Notes: generated by a model from the sequence alone, not told the origin. 64,000 nt of DNA from Planktotalea sp. (GCF_018607995.1 NZ_JABBAL010000030.1:372001-436000); one strand, 5' to 3'. Positions 48,211 to 58,725 are shown, numbered from the stretch's first letter. Numbers and translations: made by a program.

Positions 48211-49893
48211 TTAGCTATGCTCTTCCGCAGCGGTCGTAGCCAACGCACGGTTATAAGCTTTCAACGCATCCACATGATACAAAGCTCCCCACAATTCAGG
48301 CGCTTGGCCTTCCCCTGACAAGGTCACCACGGGAATGAAATCAACGCCAAATTTGTCAAAGATCGGCAACGCTGCCTCTAATGTAGCGTTACCATCTACG
48401 TAGATCCCTTCCGAAATCATCTCCCAACAGGCGTCCTCATCAAGCCCATCTTCGACCTTGCGCATCACGCCGGCCACACGGAACATCGCCAAAAGATAGG
48501 CCTGCGGACCAGCAGCAAGATGGATATTGCGCCGCTCTAACTGCGTTAAAAAGAACGACCGATCCACAAGTCGCGAGGCCAAGGCCGTAGACAACGACAC
48601 CGACACCATCACCGCAAGGCCCGTTTGCCAATCCCCCGTTAACTCGAACACAATTAAGGTCGTTGAAATCGGCGCTCCCAAAACCGCAGCCGCCACAGCA
48701 CCCATCCCTGCCAACGCATAAAGCGTGTGTGATCCGCTGATTTCTGGAAACACCGACGTCGCGATCAGACCAAACGCCAAACCCGTCAACGCTCCGATCA
48801 TCAAGGACGGCGAGAAAATGCCACCCCCCATGCGCCCGCCCATCGTGATGGCGACCGCTGCAACTTTGATCATCGCGAAAACGATCGCTTCGTGCAGCAA
48901 CAACTTACCTGTCAAAGCGGCCGACGTTGTCTCATATCCCACACCAATGATATGCGGAAACCAGATCGCCAAAAGCCCAAGCAGCGCCCCCGCAAAGGCG
49001 GGCCTGATCCAATACGGCAATCCCAATCTACTTTGAAGGCGCGACTCCATATCATCCGCCCAAAACACGCAGCGCATCAAAGTCACAGCGACCAAGCCAC
49101 AGACCAAACCAAGTATCAGATAGGCTGGAAGCTCTGCATAAAATTCCAGAGCCGTGGTACCTGGCAAAGCGAATTCAGCGGTGTCACCAAAGGCCAAGCG
49201 GTTGATCACCGTACCCGCCACGCTGGCGATCACGATGGGGGCAAAAGCGTGCACCGCGAAATGGCGCAATACGACCTCGAGCGCGAACAACGCACCCGCA
49301 ATCGGAGCGTTAAAACTCGCTGACACCGCCGCAGCAACGGCGCAGCCCAAAAGGTCGCGCCCCGTAATACCATCCGCGCGGATGAGGTTGCTGAGCCAGC
49401 TCGAAATCATCGCCGCGATATGCACCACAGGCCCCTCGCGCCCGGTCGATCCCCCCGTGCCAAGTGTGATCATCGACGATAGCGCAGAGGCGACGCCCGC
49501 CTTCTTTTCAACCCGACCTTCGTTGAGGGCTGCCCCTTCGATCACGTCCGCAACGGAGCGCACACGCCCATCAGAGGTAAAATGATGCAAAATGATCCCC
49601 ACAGCGACACCCCCGATCATCGGGATGGTCAAAACCCAATACCACGGCAAATTTGCCGCGAAACTGTGCAATTTGGTGACATCTTCAACGCCGTAAATTT
49701 TTGTTTGCAATAGTAAAATACCATATCTGAACAGTACAGCCGCAAGGCCTGCCGCGATCCCGATCAACAAAGCTATAAACCAGAACTGGATCTGCGAAGG
49801 ACCACGTCGCCGCATATGTGCCCAGACCTGTTTCAGACTGTCTTTGGCATCGTTTAGCACTGTGCCAAGCGCTAAAAGGACAGATTTAATCAC
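48211..49893 (-). CDS. ClC-family chloride channel or proton/chloride antiporter
   Basis: Membrane protein of about 560 residues with the ClC selectivity motifs. G-G-S-T-G-R-E-G-P carries the gating glutamate, and there is a region rich in glycine around GGRMGGGIFSPSLMIGA. About ten to twelve membrane segments are seen. The cytoplasmic C-terminal end has a single CBS-like stretch (VDGNATLEAALPIFDKFGVDFIPVVTL). I place the start at GTG 49893, overlapping the end of recN; the frame is open to 49935 inside recN. The gating glutamate suggests an antiporter, but that cannot be settled. Confidence 0.9.
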   Translation of the reverse strand: MIKSVLLALGTVLNDAKDSLKQVWAHMRRRGPSQIQFWFIALLIGIAAGLAAVLFRYGILLLQTKIYGVEDVTKLHSFAANLPWYWVLTIPMIGGVAVGIILHHFTSDGRVRSVADVIEGAALNEGRVEKKAGVASALSSMITLGTGGSTGREGPVVHIAAMISSWLSNLIRADGITGRDLLGCAVAAAVSASFNAPIAGALFALEVVLRHFAVHAFAPIVIASVAGTVINRLAFGDTAEFALPGTTALEFYAELPAYLILGLVCGLVAVTLMRCVFWADDMESRLQSRLGLPYWIRPAFAGALLGLLAIWFPHIIGVGYETTSAALTGKLLLHEAIVFAMIKVAAVAITMGGRMGGGIFSPSLMIGALTGLAFGLIATSVFPEISGSHTLYALAGMGAVAAAVLGAPISTTLIVFELTGDWQTGLAVMVSVSLSTALASRLVDRSFFLTQLERRNIHLAAGPQAYLLAMFRVAGVMRKVEDGLDEDACWEMISEGIYVDGNATLEAALPIFDKFGVDFIPVVTLSGEGQAPELWGALYHVDALKAYNRALATTAAEEHS

Positions 49894-49894
49894 A

Positions 49895-51544
49895 TCAACC
49901 CGCCAGCAAAGACCGCGCAGCAGCGCGCGCTTCATCGGTGATCGTATCGCCTGAAATCATCCGTGCGATTTCGTCCGTCCGCTCGTCGGGTGACAAGGGC
50001 ACAACCGTCGACAATGTCGCCTCGTTCACCACATGTTTTTCAACGCGCCAATGATGCCCGCCAAGGGCTGCGACCTGTGGCGAGTGCGTGACAACCAAAA
50101 CCTGCCCGCCCTCCGCAAGGCTCGCCAAACGACGTCCAACTGCATCCGCTGTCGCTCCGCCAACGCCGCGATCAATCTCGTCGAAAATCATCGTAATACC
50201 TTGGCTCTCATTCGACAGACACACCTTCAAAGCCAGCAAAAAGCGACTCAACTCACCTCCCGAGGCGATCTTGTTGAGCGGCCCACTTGGCGCACCGGGG
50301 TTCGTGGCCACTGTAAAGGCAACCGCGTCGCGCCCTGTCCCCGTCGCAGGCGTTTCACTCACCTGCGTGGTGAACACAGCGCGCTCCATCTTTAGCGGTG
50401 CTAACTCTGTCGTCACTGCCTGATCCAGCGCCATCGCCGCTTTTCCACGTGCGTCGCTCAAGGCCTGCGCGGCACCGTCATACTGCGTATCTGCCTCTTG
50501 AGCGGCCGTACGCGCCTCACCCAATTGGGCGTCCCCTGCGTCCAACCCTGCAAGGCGATCGCGTAATTCAACCGCAAACACCCCAAGCTCATCCGGCGTC
50601 ACATTATGCTTGCGCGCCAAGGCACGGATTGCAAACAAACGCTCTTCGCAATTCTCGAGATCCGTTGAATTGAACTCTAGGTTATCAAGGCAATTCTCAA
50701 CTCCAGCGCTCGCTTCACCCATTTCTTCTAACGCACGGCTGAGCCGCGCCAAAGGCGCATCCAATTGCCCCTCCGCCTGCGCGGAAACGCCATCAAGCCA
50801 GCGGATCGCTTCGCCGATCACACCTTCAGCGCCCTCAAATCCAATCATGCTGTGCGCGCGCGCCACGTCACCACGAATCTTCTCCGCGCCCTGCATCTTG
50901 CGTCGCACCGTGTCAAGGGTCGCCTCTTCGCCCGGTTGCGGATCAAGACAATCTAACTCGGCCACAGCGTGACGCAAGAACTCTTCTTCCTCACGCACTG
51001 CAGCAATCGCAGCCTTTAATGTCTTCAGAGACTTGCGCGCCACAGACAGTTCTGTCCATGCGCTAGCTACAGCCTTGTGCAGTTTTGGCTGATCAAGAAA
51101 TGCATCCAAAACGGTCATATGGCCTTTGGGATCTAGCAAGCCACGATCATCGTGTTGACCGTGCAATTCAACCAAGGTTTCGGACAGCGCACGCAGCACT
51201 TCGCCAGAACATCGTCGATCATTGACCCAAGCCGTTTTGCGCCCATCGCTGCGGTTCACACGGCGCAGGATCAACTCATGCTCCACAGGTACGCCCGCCT
51301 CTTCAAGAACACCTAGTGCTGCGTGGCCCTCCGGCAAATCAAAGACGGCTGTCACTTCGCCTTGCTCCGCACCTGCGCGTACAAGTTCGGCGCGACCTCG
51401 CCAGCCCAGAACAAACCCGAGTGAATCCAATAGGATAGACTTACCTGCCCCCGTCTCACCAGTCAAAACATTCAAGCCCGACTGAAAGCCGAGCTCGAGA
51501 TGATCGATGATCAGGATGTCACGTATTTCGAGCGAGCGTAGCAT
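49895..51544 (-). CDS. recN: DNA repair protein RecN
   Basis: An SMC-like ATPase that acts early in double-strand break repair. The 549 residues show Walker A GETGAGKS at 29-36. Long coiled-coil stretches run through the middle, and the ABC signature is in I-A-S-G-G-E-L-S-R-F-L-L-A. Walker B follows, T-M-I-F-D-E-I-D-R-G-V-G-G, and V-V-T-H-S-P-Q-V-A closes the site. It follows bamD by 41 bases in the same direction, as in many alphaproteobacteria. Confidence 0.97.
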   Translation of the reverse strand: MLRSLEIRDILIIDHLELGFQSGLNVLTGETGAGKSILLDSLGFVLGWRGRAELVRAGAEQGEVTAVFDLPEGHAALGVLEEAGVPVEHELILRRVNRSDGRKTAWVNDRRCSGEVLRALSETLVELHGQHDDRGLLDPKGHMTVLDAFLDQPKLHKAVASAWTELSVARKSLKTLKAAIAAVREEEEFLRHAVAELDCLDPQPGEEATLDTVRRKMQGAEKIRGDVARAHSMIGFEGAEGVIGEAIRWLDGVSAQAEGQLDAPLARLSRALEEMGEASAGVENCLDNLEFNSTDLENCEERLFAIRALARKHNVTPDELGVFAVELRDRLAGLDAGDAQLGEARTAAQEADTQYDGAAQALSDARGKAAMALDQAVTTELAPLKMERAVFTTQVSETPATGTGRDAVAFTVATNPGAPSGPLNKIASGGELSRFLLALKVCLSNESQGITMIFDEIDRGVGGATADAVGRRLASLAEGGQVLVVTHSPQVAALGGHHWRVEKHVVNEATLSTVVPLSPDERTDEIARMISGDTITDEARAAARSLLAG

Positions 51545-51585
51545 TTAGCTATCCCTTCGCGCGAACCAGCCGCGCGCATGCAGAA

Positions 51586-52455
51586 TTACAGCCACTTGCC
51601 TTGCAACATCTGGCGGTAAACTTGACGCAACCAGCTATCACCCGCCGCTTTCAATTCCAGACCACGCCCTGTGAGCAGCTTGAAACTATCCTCATACCAT
51701 TCCGTGCTTTTGTAGTTATGGCCAAGGATCGCGCCCGCAGTCTGCGCTTCTTCGTTCAAACCAAGGGACAAATAAGACTCAACTAAACGATGCAGCGCTT
51801 CAGGTGTATGGGTAGTCGTTTGGAAATCCTCAACAACGACACGAAAGCGGTTAATCGAAGCGGTATAGTGATCGCGACGCAAATAATAGCGACCTATTTC
51901 CATCTCCTTGCCCGCCAAATGATCAAAAGCAAGATCGAATTTCAATATCGCAGAGTTCGCGTATTCACTATCAGGATAACGCTCAATCACGGTGCGAAGG
52001 CTCTGCAAGGCCTGGAAGTTCAGGCTTTGATCGCGGCCCACGTCTTCGATCTGGTCATAATAACTCAGTGCCAGTAAATACTGCGCGTAAGCGGCGTCAT
52101 CATCGGTGGGATAGACATCAATGAAACGTTGCGCCGAGGCGCGCGAATTATCGTAGTCTTTGTCTTTGTGATAGGCAAAAGCCTGCATAATCAACCCGCG
52201 TTTCGCCCACTCTGAGTACGGATAAAGACGCTCAACTTCACCGAAATAGAATGCCGCATCATCATCGCGCTTGCGCTCCAACTCGAACTCACCGCGCTCG
52301 TAGATTTGTTCGGCTGTAAAAGTGTCTAGGGCAATAGTCGATTCATCGCCCAGAAAACGAGAGACCCCGCCTCCATCACCGCCGCTGCATCCGGCAAGTG
52401 TCAGAGTGAGTACAGTCGCAACTGTCAGAGCGTGACGCACAGATTTGCGTTTCAT
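51586..52455 (-). CDS. bamD: Outer membrane protein assembly factor BamD
   Basis: Lipoprotein of the BAM complex that inserts outer-membrane beta-barrels. The 289-residue chain starts with a lipoprotein signal ending T-L-A-G-C, with C23 as the acylated residue. The mature part is built of TPR repeats: YERGEFELERKRDDDAAFYF, YPYSEWAKRGL, and further Y-P-x-S-E-Y-A-x-x-A copies. The gene lies downstream of lpxC and upstream of recN, the usual order. Confidence 0.96.
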   Translation of the reverse strand: MKRKSVRHALTVATVLTLTLAGCSGGDGGGVSRFLGDESTIALDTFTAEQIYERGEFELERKRDDDAAFYFGEVERLYPYSEWAKRGLIMQAFAYHKDKDYDNSRASAQRFIDVYPTDDDAAYAQYLLALSYYDQIEDVGRDQSLNFQALQSLRTVIERYPDSEYANSAILKFDLAFDHLAGKEMEIGRYYLRRDHYTASINRFRVVVEDFQTTTHTPEALHRLVESYLSLGLNEEAQTAGAILGHNYKSTEWYEDSFKLLTGRGLELKAAGDSWLRQVYRQMLQGKWL

Positions 52456-52587
52456 TCCAGCACCTTTGATCGAACCTGTTAGAGTTTTATCTCTGTTTCC
52501 ACGTCGGTCCTAGCACATAATATTCACATGCAAAATGGCTATACCCCAAAATCTTGGGACAATGCGCATCTTCACGTCATATTGAAG

Positions 52588-53508
52588 TTAATGAGCCGCA
52601 GGAATCTCGCTACGAGTGACACCAGCACCGGGCAGACTGGCATTGATCGAGGCATCGCACTCGACTATTTCATAGGCTGTCGGATCCGCGAACAAAGCGC
52701 GCAGCAAAGCGTTGGTCATCGTATGCCCTGCCCGTGTGCCCGTGTAGCGACCCAAAATTGGCGCACCGGCCAGCGACAGATCACCCAAGGCGTCGAGCAT
52801 TTTGTGACGCACAGCTTCATCCGAATGACGCAAACCACCCGGGCTCAGCACACGGTCACCATCAACAACGACGGCATTTTCCAAAGTTCCGCCTTTGGCG
52901 AGACCCTGAGCATACATCGCTTCCACGTCCGAATTGCGGCAGAACGTGCGGCTATTGCACAGCTCACGCACGAAAGATCCGTTCGCCATATTCAGCGACT
53001 TACTTTGCGAACCAATCGCTGCGTCTTCAAAATCAATTGCGAAATCTATTGACAGGCTGCGCGCAGGTTCAAACCGCGCCCACCCCGTATCTGTCTGAAA
53101 TTCAACGGTTTTCAGGATTCTCAAAGCCCAGCCATCATGGCTGAGTGTAAGCACACCTTTGCCTAACAGGCCGCGCACAAACTCTGCAGAGCTGCCATCC
53201 ATTATCGGCACTTCCGCGTCGTTGATTTCGATCAACGCGTTGTTAACACCACATCCAACGAGTGCTGCCATGATATGTTCAATGGTAGACACAACCGTTC
53301 CATCTGCATTCTCGATCTTAGTGCACAACGGCGTTGGTTTCACTGCATCCCAACGTGCTGGCACCATCGCGTCAACACCCGTGACGTCACTGCGGCGAAA
53401 CCAAATCCCGTGTCCGGCAGACGCCGCATGCACAGTCATCTCGACAGGCGCACCAGAATGCAAGCCGACGCCAGCAAAAGTAACAGATGATTTCAAAGTC
53501 GTTTGCAA
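52588..53508 (-). CDS. lpxC: UDP-3-O-acyl-N-acetylglucosamine deacetylase LpxC
   Basis: First committed enzyme of lipid A synthesis, a zinc hydrolase. The 306-residue protein has T-I-E-H-I-M-A-A (zinc H78), R-H-K-M-L-D-A-L-G-D (zinc His and Asp) and R-A-G-H-T-M-T-N (catalytic His). The ATG at 53508 lies about 230 bases downstream of the ftsZ stop and beyond its terminator, so lpxC has its own promoter in 53509-53685. No obvious boxes were identified. Confidence 0.97.
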   Translation of the reverse strand: MQTTLKSSVTFAGVGLHSGAPVEMTVHAASAGHGIWFRRSDVTGVDAMVPARWDAVKPTPLCTKIENADGTVVSTIEHIMAALVGCGVNNALIEINDAEVPIMDGSSAEFVRGLLGKGVLTLSHDGWALRILKTVEFQTDTGWARFEPARSLSIDFAIDFEDAAIGSQSKSLNMANGSFVRELCNSRTFCRNSDVEAMYAQGLAKGGTLENAVVVDGDRVLSPGGLRHSDEAVRHKMLDALGDLSLAGAPILGRYTGTRAGHTMTNALLRALFADPTAYEIVECDASINASLPGAGVTRSEIPAAH

Positions 53509-53685
53509 GGCAATCTCCGATACCAGACAGTCAAGCCTCGCCGTTCTGAGCTACAGTGATCTGATAACGATGCAGGTAGAAACCCTCAACTCAAACTTTG
53601 TAACGGTCTGAAACATGATTATCAGGCGGTTAAGCGGGTTTCTGCTGAGCATGCTCAAACCCACCGCAAAAAAGCTATTTCAAAC

Positions 53686-53710
53686 GAAAAAAGGACGCCC
53701 GAAAGCGCCC
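53686..53710 (-). terminator. Intrinsic terminator of ftsZ
   Basis: On the minus strand, GGGCGC-TTTCGG-GCGTCC forms a 6-base stem (one G-U pair) followed by TTTTTT. It lies about 25 bases beyond the ftsZ stop and should separate the division cluster from lpxC. Confidence 0.72.
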
Positions 53711-53734
53711 CTCTTAAATCAAGTTAATTTTAAT

Positions 53735-55384
53735 TTAGTTTGCTTGGCGGCGCAAAAATGCAGGGATTTCGATGCGCTCTTGCTGAGGATCGCTCTCTGC
53801 GACTTGCCGAGCTGCAGGTTGCCCCATTTGCATTTGAGGTTGCTGACGCGCAGGCTGCGCTGGGGCACCCTCTTGGCCATGACCAGTCATGCGGTTGATC
53901 AAGGAATTGATGCCAAAACGTGGGCGTTCAACCTCGGCAGATGCAGCAGGTTTCTGGTATTGTGACTGTTCTACGGGCGCACGGTGAACTGCAGCTTGCA
54001 ACCGAGCCATCGCTTCTGGTGACGGCGCGCCCAAGCTTGATGCTTTTAGTGCGTCATAACCTGCTTGCCCTGGTTCTTGCATCGCTTGTGGCTCAAACGC
54101 AGGTGGCTGATATGCGGGCGGTGGCAGGTCTTCTTCAACAGGCGCTGGCGAGCGCTGCTGACTGCGATCCGCGATAAAGCTTGGAAGTTCAGGCTGGAAT
54201 GCTCCTGCTTCTTCCTCGAAAATAACTTCCGCTTGCTCAGAGGCCGCGGCAGCTCGCGTGTTCATTTCTTCAGAAAAAACACGCTCTTGCGCGACAGGTG
54301 CCGTGGTTGCGACAGATGAAATCGTAACAAGTGCTGCGGGGGCTGGCTGCTCTTCTACTTGCGTAGCCAAAGGCTGCGCCATGGAGCGGCGCGGCACTGG
54401 TGTTTCGTTGGTCGTTGCAAGTGCGTCGATGCCCGTAGCAACAACGGAGACACGCATGCCGCCCTCCAAAGATGGATCCATTGTGGAACCCACAATGATA
54501 TTGGCGTCTGGATCGACCTCTTCGCGAATGCGGTTCGCCGCTTCGTCGAGCTCGAACAATGTAAGGTCGCTGCCACCCGTGATGTTGATAAGAACACCCT
54601 TAGCGCCGCGCAGTGAAATCTCATCCAACAGCGGGTTGGCAATCGCTTTCTCGGCCGCTTGGATCGCACGATCCTCACCTGTCGCTTCTCCCGTGCCCAT
54701 CATCGCCTTGCCCATCTCATCCATTACAGCGCGTACGTCTGCAAAGTCGAGATTGATCAAGCCGGGACGCACCATCAGATCTGTGACACCCTTAACACCT
54801 TGGTAAAGCACATCATCTGCAAGACTAAACGCCTCGGTGAAAGTAGTTTTTTCATTAGCCAGACGGAACAGGTTTTGGTTTGGAATAATGATCAGCGTAT
54901 CGACAACTTTCTGAAGAGCTTCAACACCATCTTCAGCCTGCTTCATACGCTTACCGCCCTCAAACTGGAACGGCTTGGTAACAACACCAACAGTCAGAAC
55001 ACCCAATTCACGCGCCGCTTGTGCGATAATTGGCGCCGCACCTGTTCCAGTACCACCGCCCATTCCGGCTGTGATGAAACACATGTGCGCACCTGCGAGG
55101 TGGTCAACAATTTGTTCGATGCTCTCTTCGGCAGCGGCAGCACCAACAGTTGCACGCGCACCGGCACCGAGACCTTCAGTAACTTTAACACCCAGCTGAA
55201 CCCGGCTTTGCGACATCGATTGTTGCAGCGCCTGCGCATCCGTGTTCGCGACCACGAAATCCACACCATCAAGTTCTTTCTCGATCATGTTGTTGACAGC
55301 ATTGCCGCCCGCTCCGCCCACGCCAAATACCGTAATGCGTGGCTTCAAGTCTTCCTGTCCTGGCACCGTTAGGTTCAATGTCAT
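53735..55384 (-). CDS. ftsZ: Cell division protein FtsZ
   Basis: Tubulin-like GTPase that forms the division ring. The 549 residues are long for FtsZ because of an extended, glutamine- and proline-rich linker (about 320-530) usual in alphaproteobacteria. The GTP-binding loop G-G-G-T-G-T-G is at about 109-115, and the T7 catalytic loop N-L-D-F-A-D-V at about 212. The C-terminal peptide [10 protein letters not shown] that binds FtsA is intact. It follows ftsA by 173 bases, which leaves room for its own promoter, and ends at a terminator. Confidence 0.98.
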   Translation of the reverse strand: MTLNLTVPGQEDLKPRITVFGVGGAGGNAVNNMIEKELDGVDFVVANTDAQALQQSMSQSRVQLGVKVTEGLGAGARATVGAAAAEESIEQIVDHLAGAHMCFITAGMGGGTGTGAAPIIAQAARELGVLTVGVVTKPFQFEGGKRMKQAEDGVEALQKVVDTLIIIPNQNLFRLANEKTTFTEAFSLADDVLYQGVKGVTDLMVRPGLINLDFADVRAVMDEMGKAMMGTGEATGEDRAIQAAEKAIANPLLDEISLRGAKGVLINITGGSDLTLFELDEAANRIREEVDPDANIIVGSTMDPSLEGGMRVSVVATGIDALATTNETPVPRRSMAQPLATQVEEQPAPAALVTISSVATTAPVAQERVFSEEMNTRAAAASEQAEVIFEEEAGAFQPELPSFIADRSQQRSPAPVEEDLPPPAYQPPAFEPQAMQEPGQAGYDALKASSLGAPSPEAMARLQAAVHRAPVEQSQYQKPAASAEVERPRFGINSLINRMTGHGQEGAPAQPARQQPQMQMGQPAARQVAESDPQQERIEIPAFLRRQAN

Positions 55385-55557
55385 GTTCTGTCCGCCTGTG
55401 TCTGCCGATCCATTTTCGGATCATTTTTGTTGCCTGATTGCTTTTAGCTTAACCAAGTGATTCGGTGACGTCACGCAAAAAAGCGAAAAACTCACAAAAT
55501 GTGCGGGTCTTTCAGCGGATTTCTGCCGTATTTAGCCTAAACGGCCAGATGTAGCGG

Positions 55558-56889
55558 TTACCAATTGTCGCGGAACCACTTTACAGCGCGTTTGATAGAA
55601 CGCCCTTGATTATTCTCAAGAATTTCAAAGTCCCACAATTCGTCTTGTGGATGCGCCGCAAACAGGCACAAACCAACTGCGCTGGAGAAGCCGGAGCCTG
55701 TGGTTGCACCAGGCAACCCACGCACACGCAAAGGCCGACCAAGGCGTACTTGCTGGCCCAAAATTTTGCTTGCCAAACCGTCAAGCCCCGGGATTTGGCT
55801 GCCCCCGCCTGTCAAGACAATTTGTTGGCTCGCCAGGTGATCAAATCCAGCGGCATCAAGACGCGCGCGCACGTCTTCTAGAATTTCTTCGACGCGAGGA
55901 CGCATAATCCCGATCAGTTCCGCACGGCTCACTTGGCGACGATCGTGATCCCAATCGCCCGTGTCACCGCCTGTGTCGATCATGTCGCGATCATCCATGC
56001 CCGTTGCCACAACACCGCCGTTCACTGTTTTAATCCGCTCGGCTGTGGTCATCGGCACTTGCAAGCCCATCGAAATATCCGATGTTATGTGATTGCCACC
56101 CATGCGAACGGCATCGGCGAAAATCATGTGCTTTTTCATAAAGATAGAGATGCTGGTCGCCCCCCCCCCCATATCAATACACGCCGCGCCCAGTTCCTGT
56201 TCATCCTCAACCAGTGTGGAAATGCCCGACGCGTAAGCAGAAGACGCAACGCCAGCAAGTTCAAGATCACAGCGCCGCACACAATGTGCGAGATTTTGAA
56301 TTGCCGCCGCATCAACGGTCAACATGTGCATATCAGTGTTCAACTGCTGGCCAATTTGGCCACGCGGATCACTGAGACCAGATCGATGATCCAGCATAAA
56401 ATTCACAGGCTGCGCATGCAAAACTTCGCGCCCCGGCCCTAAATCAGGCACATCACAGGACGACAGCACGCGCGCCACATCCTGCTCGGACACAACCGTA
56501 TTTTCGATTTCAACAGACCCGTCGAGCCCGTAAGAGCGCGGCTCCGCACCAGAAAAGCAGGCAATCACGTGATCCACGCGAATTTGCGCCATTTTCTGCG
56601 CAGACTGGAGCGCTGTGCGAATGGCGCGTTCTGTTTCTGACATGGCGCTGATTTCACCAAAACGGACGCCGCGCGAACGCGTCGTTGCAGCCCCAATCAC
56701 GCGAAATCCGGTCTGTCCCGCAAGGGAGCTGACGCCTTCGGTTTCGCTCACCTTATCCGAGCCATCAAAGCGTAAAATCAGACATACAATCTTGGAACTG
56801 CCCACATCCAAAATCGCTACGACACCGCGCTGCATCGCTGCTTTTCGCATACTGCGCATTGCACGCTGAGAGCTATAAAGATCATTCAT
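55558..56889 (-). CDS. ftsA: Cell division protein FtsA
   Basis: Actin-like membrane tether of the FtsZ ring. The 443-residue protein has the first phosphate-binding motif V-A-I-L-D-V-G-S-S-K-I-V, the second C-I-D-M-G-G-G-A-T-S-I, adenosine-binding V-L-T-G-G-G-S-Q-I-P-G-L, and a C-terminal amphipathic tail (IKRAVKWFRDNW) for membrane attachment. The three glycines of the second motif are all GGG codons, giving an 11-base G run (separate entry). It overlaps ftsQ by 8 bases. Confidence 0.97.
   Translation of the reverse strand: MNDLYSSQRAMRSMRKAAMQRGVVAILDVGSSKIVCLILRFDGSDKVSETEGVSSLAGQTGFRVIGAATTRSRGVRFGEISAMSETERAIRTALQSAQKMAQIRVDHVIACFSGAEPRSYGLDGSVEIENTVVSEQDVARVLSSCDVPDLGPGREVLHAQPVNFMLDHRSGLSDPRGQIGQQLNTDMHMLTVDAAAIQNLAHCVRRCDLELAGVASSAYASGISTLVEDEQELGAACIDMGGGATSISIFMKKHMIFADAVRMGGNHITSDISMGLQVPMTTAERIKTVNGGVVATGMDDRDMIDTGGDTGDWDHDRRQVSRAELIGIMRPRVEEILEDVRARLDAAGFDHLASQQIVLTGGGSQIPGLDGLASKILGQQVRLGRPLRVRGLPGATTGSGFSSAVGLCLFAAHPQDELWDFEILENNQGRSIKRAVKWFRDNW
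56160..56170 (-). repeat. 11-base G tract within ftsA
   Basis: A plus-strand run of 11 Cs (minus-strand Gs) encodes the end of Met, Gly-Gly-Gly and the start of Ala in the ATP-binding loop of FtsA. Such tracts are prone to slippage during replication and to sequencing error. As given, the frame is intact. Confidence 0.95.
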
Positions 56890-57823
56890 TATAAGGGACT
56901 TTCACTGCTGTCGTCTTGATGCGCCATAGTTCTTGCACGGCGTTCTCGTTCATTCGAATTGTCGGCCTGTGCGCAAGGCGCATGTCAACACGCGCCAAAT
57001 CACGCTCAAGCACGTCTTGGACTTGGTTCAGCGCAATCACGCGCTCAAGCGCCCGCACGGGATCGTCTTTAGGAAGCATGATCCGCTGATCACGATCCAA
57101 CACTACATCCCAACGCCGCGCACCCATGCGCACGAGCCCCTTAAGGCGATCATCCAAAGGTGCCGCCGCCGCCATCAATTCCTGCGCTTCAACAACGGCT
57201 TCGTCCGCGCCATCACCTGCAAGAATTGGCAATTTCGGGTAGTCATCACGATCAAGGGCAATGCCAATGTAGACACCCTCTTTGTCGAGACGAAACAACC
57301 CATCATGCGTACGCCAAAGCGCAGCCACTTGGCGTTCATCCACCGTGACTTGCAACACACCACCCGGCTGAAGATGCACATCTGCGCCGCGCACAGGGTT
57401 CATATCGGCTATGGTTTTTTGGACGTTTGATAGCTCGATATCAAATGAGCTAACGGGGAATTTGATCGATATAATTTCGTGAATGGCAGAGGCAACGTCT
57501 TCGCTCGCCCCGTCAACCTGCATCAAATGCACCATGAACTCAGGGCGCTCTTCGATGTTGGTACGCATCTCTGCGACGACATCCTGCAACTCCGTGCGGC
57601 GCGCTTCGTCTGACAAGTAGACCAGCCCTAACGAAAAGGTCAGCGCGAAAGGCACACCCACACGCAGGGAAAACCGAAAGAGCGGCGTCAACATCAAACG
57701 TTGAAGACGATAAGACCAACGCGATGGCGCGGGATCGGCCTTGCGCCGCTTAGACGCACGGCTCAGCACACTACCACCTTGCCTCTGTGGGCCGCCAGAT
57801 GGGGCTGGGCCTACCTGTTGCAT
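56882..57823 (-). CDS. ftsQ: Cell division protein FtsQ
   Basis: Bitopic divisome protein. The 313-residue chain has a cytoplasmic proline- and arginine-rich start, one membrane helix at about 52-72 (LFRFSLRVGVPFALTFSLGLVY region), a periplasmic POTRA domain (FPVSSFDIELSNVQKTIADMNPVRGADV) and the FtsQ beta domain. It overlaps ddl upstream by 13 bases and ftsA downstream by 8, so the three are translated together. Confidence 0.95.
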   Translation of the reverse strand: MQQVGPAPSGGPQRQGGSVLSRASKRRKADPAPSRWSYRLQRLMLTPLFRFSLRVGVPFALTFSLGLVYLSDEARRTELQDVVAEMRTNIEERPEFMVHLMQVDGASEDVASAIHEIISIKFPVSSFDIELSNVQKTIADMNPVRGADVHLQPGGVLQVTVDERQVAALWRTHDGLFRLDKEGVYIGIALDRDDYPKLPILAGDGADEAVVEAQELMAAAAPLDDRLKGLVRMGARRWDVVLDRDQRIMLPKDDPVRALERVIALNQVQDVLERDLARVDMRLAHRPTIRMNENAVQELWRIKTTAVKVPYNE

Positions 57824-58725
57824 GACGCATCCTCAACCATCCAAGAACACAACTCGGGAAAACTCATACCAATCGCTTGGGCCTGCTCGGGCGACAGAGA
57901 CGTTGCGGTCATGCCGGGCTGAGTGTTGGTTTCCAGCAAAATTAGCCCTGCCAAACCGCGGGTTTCATCCCAGCGAAAATCTGTACGTGATACGCCGCGA
58001 CAACCTAATGCCTCATGGGCGCGTACGGCATAGTCAATGCAGGCATCCCAGATCTCTTGCGGGATTTGTGCGGGTACAACGTGGCGCGATCCGCCTTCTT
58101 TGTACTTTGCATCATAATCATACCAACCATCCGTCAGGATGTCGGTGACAGTCAGCGGGCGATCCCCCATGACTGTCGCTGTCAATTCGCGGCCCGGTGC
58201 AAACGCTTCAACCATGACCATTTCGGGCATCGTGTCATCAAGTTGCGGCGGACCATTTGCCGCCTCATCGACGAGATACACACCCACGGAGGAGCCTTCA
58301 CTATTGGGCTTCACCACATAAGGCGCGTCCATCAAATGACGCGCGCGCACGTCGGCGGCAGGCACGATAATGCTTTTCACAATCGGCAAACCGACCCGTG
58401 CGAACATTTCTTTGCTGCGCTGCTTGTCCATCGCCAAAGCCGAGGCCAAAACACCAGAATGCGTGTAAGGAATTTGCAACCATTCAAGCATCCCTTGAAC
58501 GCACCCATCTTCACCCCAACGCCCATGAAGCGCATTGAACACGACGTCAGGCGCAAGTGCGATGAGACGGGCCGCCAAATCAGCGCCCGCATCGATTTCC
58601 GTCACTTGGTATCCGTGTTCCCGCAAAGCTGCTGCGCATGCGCGCCCAGAGGACAATGACACTTCGCGTTCAGCCGAAGGTCCGCCCATCAAAACAGCTA
58701 CGTTGCGGGGTTGCCTGATCGACAT
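57811..58725 (-). CDS. ddl: D-alanine--D-alanine ligase
   Basis: ATP-grasp enzyme that makes the D-Ala-D-Ala end of the peptidoglycan precursor. The product is 304 residues from the ATG at 58725 (MSIRQPRNVAVLMGGPSAEREVSLSSG). Typical blocks are H-G-R-W-G-E-D-G-x-V-Q-G, YTHSGVLASALAMDKQ, VKPNSEGSSVGV, and L-L-E-T-N-T-Q-P-G-M-T near the end with the metal ligands. It overlaps ftsQ by 13 bases. Confidence 0.97.
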   Translation of the reverse strand: MSIRQPRNVAVLMGGPSAEREVSLSSGRACAAALREHGYQVTEIDAGADLAARLIALAPDVVFNALHGRWGEDGCVQGMLEWLQIPYTHSGVLASALAMDKQRSKEMFARVGLPIVKSIIVPAADVRARHLMDAPYVVKPNSEGSSVGVYLVDEAANGPPQLDDTMPEMVMVEAFAPGRELTATVMGDRPLTVTDILTDGWYDYDAKYKEGGSRHVVPAQIPQEIWDACIDYAVRAHEALGCRGVSRTDFRWDETRGLAGLILLETNTQPGMTATSLSPEQAQAIGMSFPELCSWMVEDASCNR

